64,000 nucleotides of DNA from the NCBI RefSeq assembly GCF_033807575.1, contig NC_084713.1, forward strand, positions 17,459,389 to 17,523,388, in the 5' to 3' direction. The notes beneath the pieces were generated by a model. It did not search any database, was not told where the DNA came from, and was given only the letters and a program-made list of their open reading frames with translations. Positions 36,501-42,500 of the stretch are shown here, in pieces. The position numbers and the translations under genes were made by a program. Each line of letters begins with the position of its first letter. Positions within the stretch are counted from its first letter, which is position 1. The stretch is from Cydia pomonella (lineage: Eukaryota > Arthropoda > Insecta > Lepidoptera > Tortricidae).

Positions 36501-39500
36501 TGTTAGGAGTAAGAAAGACTAGTTCAAACTGTCCTATGTGTTTTAAATATGCAGTCCATTTTATTTGCGTTAAGGTAGAAAACCCTAATAGTTTCAATCA
36601 TAAACTAGAAGTAACTCACCAACCTTTTTGTGATTAACTACATGAATATACTTACTTAAGCTCCTTCTCAATCCATCTATCTCTGTCTTGCTTGGAGGTG
36701 AACTGCGTGCCCCGGCCCTGTTTCGCGTACAGCTCCTGCCTCTTCTGCTGGTTCAGCGCCAAGGCCCTGGTGCACTCCTCTTCCCGAGCCTTCATCTCTT
36801 CGTATTTAGGTTTTAGGGCTTCTAGCTCTCGCTCTTTCTCTGATATCTGTTGCCTTAGACGTTTTAATTCGGCTTCGGCACGTTCCTGAAGAAAAAAAAC
36901 AGAGTGATATCCAGGTTCCTAAGTGTTTAATATAATAGCTTTAATATGCCATATGTAGGAAGCAATATCAATATGATATACGACATCAACCAGAGACCAA
37001 ATCCTAAAAGACCCCTGTTTTGCAAATTCGATTTCTTTTTTGTTATACATACATACATCCATTACATTACATACATACATTTATTTTTGATACAAGGGTA
37101 TACTGGTTGCGTAAGGTCGCGTTGTTTCATCGCAGAGTTCCACGGTCTTCTTCGCTCTCCATCGGTCAACAAACTGCGTGTGCGATATCGTGGGACTTAC
37201 CTCCTTATTCATAAACGTCTACTAAAGTTAAGCCGCTAATAATCGTTTGTCCCTTTCTGACGTATTGGTATGATGGAAAGGGACAAACGATTATTACCGG
37301 CTTGTTAACAGTTTGTTGAGCGATGGAGAGCGAAGAAGACCGTGGAACTCTGCGATGAAACAAATGGTTGAAAAGCGAGGATTAAATGTTCACATATTCG
37401 CTCTAAATTTTAGGGGAATTAGTAAATGTCTCACCTTAGACTTATTGTCGCCATCGACGTCATCGCTCAGATCTTTGATGCCGAGCTCCAGTTTGGTCTT
37501 CTCCCGAAGCAATTGTTGCTGTTCAGTGGAAAGAATGTCCTTTTCCTCTCGTGCTGACGCCACGTCTTTGCGTGCCTCTTTTAATTTCCTGCTCGCTTCC
37601 CTGACATGTTCTTGGGCCTCTCTGACCATGTCTGCGTAGTGTTGTTGTTCTTTACCACTGTTGGAGCGTATCTTCTCCAACTGCAAGGCAAAAAAAAACT
37701 CATTAGCTTGGCATAGAAAATAGTTTTAGAATGATTGATTTGGTTTTATGACACATTAATATTATAGAATTATCCATGATCACCAGCTTATTAAACATCC
37801 CACTACTTTGCTCAAATATTAGATTAGGAACCGTACACGTTGTTATCTTTGCCTCAAAATAAATTATGATTATCAAAATTAAATAGAATAGAATTATTTT
37901 TATTCGTAAACACAAACAAGACACATTACACTACATAATATTTGTTATATTAACAAAGAAAGTATAAAGTGCCACGAAATGGCCTCATCTCAGCATGTTG
38001 CTGGTGGCTTCTTGCGCTGATCTTCCGATGAGACCACCAAGGGAGAAAAATCACGAAAGGTAACAGACAAGAAGAAGAAAGACATAAAATAATATAGAGT
38101 GAACAAAATGAAAAATACATAAAAGATAGCGACAAAATTAAGTAAAGATCATTTATATATCAAGCATCGTACACATAACACTGTATCGGTCCGGTCCAAC
38201 CATACCTTGGCTGAACATTACAGCTGCATAGGCAAGAAGCGCCAACGGTAGCTACACGAACTAAAAGGCAACGACAGACCAGACCAATATCGAGCGTCCA
38301 TTAGATCAATTTTACAAGATTTGTATATGTGACATTATCTATGAAAAGGGACCTTATTGTCGGTGACGCTTACGCCATTATCAACGATGTTCCCATATTA
38401 CGAGTATAAACAACGCCGCGCTACGCAGTGCGGCGTAAAGGCCTTCGACAATAAGGTCCCTTTTCATAGATAATGTCACATATTGCATCAGAGGAATGGT
38501 GAACTATTGCTATGCAGAAGGAACATTTCAAACACTTTCGGAAAACTCACTGGTACATACCGTAGTTCGAACAAACAACCTTCAGCTTCGAATTGATGCA
38601 AAGTGCAGTCGAATCGATTAACTTTCACGCTTGTATTACTGAACTACCACTTCCACTTCTGATACTCCTTCAATTCCTCTTCATTGGTCTTCCTCTTATA
38701 TACTAGAGACACCTGTAAACTATGCCTACCTCCTCAAGTTTCCTCTTGTTCTCGCGATGCTCGGTGTCGTGTATAATGAACTCAAGCACTCGACGAGCAC
38801 GATCCCACTTCTGATACTCCTTCAATTCCTCCTTTTCCTCCTCCAGGGTCTTCAGACGCTCTTCAATTGTTTGGAGGAACTCGTTTATCTTTTCCACCTT
38901 TAAAATAAATAATTATCGCATTAGAGGGCTGATATATATGATATAGATATCATACTTAATAGTAGATTGTACGACAAGGACATAAAGCGAGCACCGAGGA
39001 GCGCCGCGAGGACCAATATAGTCAAGGATGAAAATAAATATTTATGCCCTAGTGCTTTCAACTTCGATAGCTAGGAAAATTTCCAAAAATTTCCAATATT
39101 TTAGGTTATTTCATAGTAGTTAGCTTTGTAGCTGGCCCCCTCGGCTGGCCCAGCCGGCTCGGGCCAGCTTCAAATCGAACGACTATAACTTATTCGTTCA
39201 AAACAAAGAAAATCGTACTTTGGCCGATCGCATATTTTCGAGCGATGGCGCCATACCTTTGGCCTATGCTCTAGTAGATGGCGGCACTTTTTACAAATTT
39301 AACAAATTTACCACATATCAGTGAAAGAATAAGGATCAAAGTCAAATGGCGTTCTAAAAGGCGTTAAATTTGTAAAAAGTGGCGCACCTATCAAAGTCCA
39401 TTTAAATCCAAGAGAATTTGATTCTCTTGGATTTAAATGTACTTAATTTATATTCCCAATATACTCGATACGAAGCACACGCCTTTTTCCTCAGACTCCC

Positions 39501-42500
39501 TCAAGATCCTCCGACATCCGCCCACGTGCCAATAATGGGACTAGGTTGATTTGTGTAAGGTCTAACATTAATTTTATTTATTTAAATCTATTTATTTATT
39601 TACTTAAATTTACATTCTTACAGTTTACGCGTTAGGGCACAGAATAAATAATAGTACTAACGTACAGAAATGACAATTCCTACAAAACCGAAGTTTGACA
39701 GCGATTCAGGAACGAATCATGCTGTCCCTTTCTAATGTATAGCACTATCCCTTTCAGCTATTTAGGTTTGTCAAAATTCAAGTCATTATCTTATCTGTGG
39801 TCGTGCACGCATAGGGACGTCAAGCTGTGCCAACCCTAATAATTGCTCGGAACAATGCTGAGTCGAATGGAGCCGGGAATACCCGAAAGGAGGAGTATTG
39901 CCCAGCTAGTTAAGGTCAATATGGAGAAGATGGAATTGTTATGGTTGGGAAGACCATCATAGGGCAAAAACTCTCATATTTGTTTACGTACTTCGCTCAG
40001 ACACAGTCAGAAAAGAAGAGCTTCACTCTTTCTGCTCAACCGACCTCCTGTAAGTGGAGGACGAGTATATGTACAAGTGCAAGAGTTAGAAGCGACGAGA
40101 GAGCTTGTAATCGGTCTTACCTGCTACACGATCTTCGCCACATTGAACTTACATATTACATAATAATACTTGAAGGCCATTGGCGTTGTGATATGACGAA
40201 ATATGCAGTGGCTAGTTGGTTGATTCTTACCTTACCAACGGTTTCTTTAAGTATAGTGACAGATTCCTCTCTGCGCTCGTCATACACCCTGGTGCCGGCG
40301 ACTTCTCGGAGCAGCTTCAGTCGGTGGGAATCTGGTGCGATAGCCATTTGGTTGATCTGGACAAAAAATTAAAAAATGTGAACGATTTTTACACATTTTT
40401 AATTATTTTTTACTGGAGTCAGGACCAAACCACTGGATCGAGCTGCATAACCCTAAAATTATTTCCACCGTTCGGCATTTCTGCAGCAGAAAAGTGCGGG
40501 AAGGTATTAAAATAAAACATTGCAATTTCAATCGGGACGAGGGTTTGGGGGATCTCATCGGCATGGAATCCAGTCATTAGTATAGGTAAGCGGAAACGAA
40601 TATCGACAGTCGAAAAATCGAATATCATTGGTGTTGTGACGATAGAGTAACATTCCTAGCGCGCAAAACGTTCAAGTAGATAAACAAGACCAAGTGCGAG
40701 TAGTTCGAAAAACTCGCGCGGCTAAAAGTCTTCTCCGAGACCACGGGGACAACGCCGTCCTCGAAACTTCGGAGGTAAATTTTTAATTTGGGGATCTCAT
40801 CCGCAAGGAATCCAGTCATTAGTATATGTAAGCGGAAACGAATATCGACAGTCGAAAAATCGAGGGATGTTACCCTAGTGCACAAAACGTACAAGTTGAT
40901 AAACAAGACCAAGTGAGAGTAGTTCGATAAATTCGCGCGGCTAAAAGATGTTGATGTCAAGTTTAGCCAGTCTTCTCCGAGACCACGGGGACAACGCCGT
41001 CCTCGAAACGTCGGAGGTAAATTTATAACTCAATACGCGATTAAGTCCCGTTTCTATACTTTAAAAATGTGAACAATGCTTGTAACTTGGCTTGGTCGAG
41101 TTGCCGCTTTAATATGTTCACTACTCAAACCATAAATTATAAGTAGAGTATAGTATTTTAACGTCATAATTTCATAGAAGCCTGACGTTTAAAATAACAC
41201 TTGCAGTCTGCTCTATCAAAATCGCTGCCAATTTAGCTTGATCTAACTTTATCATGTTTTCTCTGTCACACATTGTTATATGACAGCCAAATGTTAAGAT
41301 TGTTAAGTCCATTTGATTACCTTTCCCTGTTTGACGATGTAGTAAGGGTTGGAGTTGGACAGGCCGGCGCTCTCGAGCAGGTTGAGAACCTCTGACCGCG
41401 GCACCACCTTCTTATTCAGGAAGAACTGATCCTTCTTTGACCCAATAACGCGACGGAGGAAGATCTCATCTTTCTCGATCTGCAAGTAATATTTTATACA
41501 TATCAGAGTCACAGGACATGTCCTAACATGTTATGTCTTCATTTTTTGCGTTAGGCCCCGGCCTGGCTGGACGCACGTGGCGGGACCACTTTTTGATATT
41601 TACATTTTTTTACACATATTAGTGAAAGAATAAGGATCAATGTCAAATGGCGTTCTAAAAGTTTTAATCGTGCGGCAAAAGATGGCAGTAAATTTATGTG
41701 GCTACAATTTTTTTTTGACAATACACCTCTATTTCAAATTCTCTTAATGCTCACAAGGAACCCGAAAGATTTTAACCACGCATTTCTGAGGCCAAAAGAA
41801 GGAAAAAATATGAGTTTCGGTCAATTTCGCCGAAAAAATCTCTTTCCACATTCCGTCATTGGTTTTGGAAGCTGGCTACCCAGGGAGCCCACGGGTTTCA
41901 AAAGGTAATGTACATAAAAAGTAAATGTTGTTGGTTAAATTATTACTATGAGCAATCCAGATAAGTTGATTAAAATTAAAATGTTATCACATGAGAGTTC
42001 CCATTTTTTCCACTGTTCAAAACCGTTTCTTGTATTTCCCCTCCACAACTATGTATTTTGCAATCTCTAGTTCTACCACTAAACTCAGATGGTTGCTCAG
42101 TTATTTTGCTGGTTTACCTTACGTTTTGGTTAACCAGCATAACTTTACTTAAAATGTTTAGGACAGGCAAGGATCTTTTCTGCCAAACTAAAATAAATCC
42201 CCTGGACAATACTCACTGGTATCCTGTTGTCTGAATTGTCGAAAATGATTTCCACAAAGGCAGAGATGACTCTCGGCCCAGTGCCTTCATGAAGCAGAGC
42301 CAATCGCTGCTCCGGACGGAGATGTGAGAACTCATCGCTCAGCACAAACTGGATGGCTGAAAGAAAGCAAAAATATTATTATTATGTAATTATAGGTGAG
42401 CAGCTACAGCTAGTTCGCTGATGAGCAGAGGCCGGAATTCTCGTGGCATTTTTGAAGTGTCATAGGGACTTCTCATTTATCGACTTAAACGTAAACGTAT

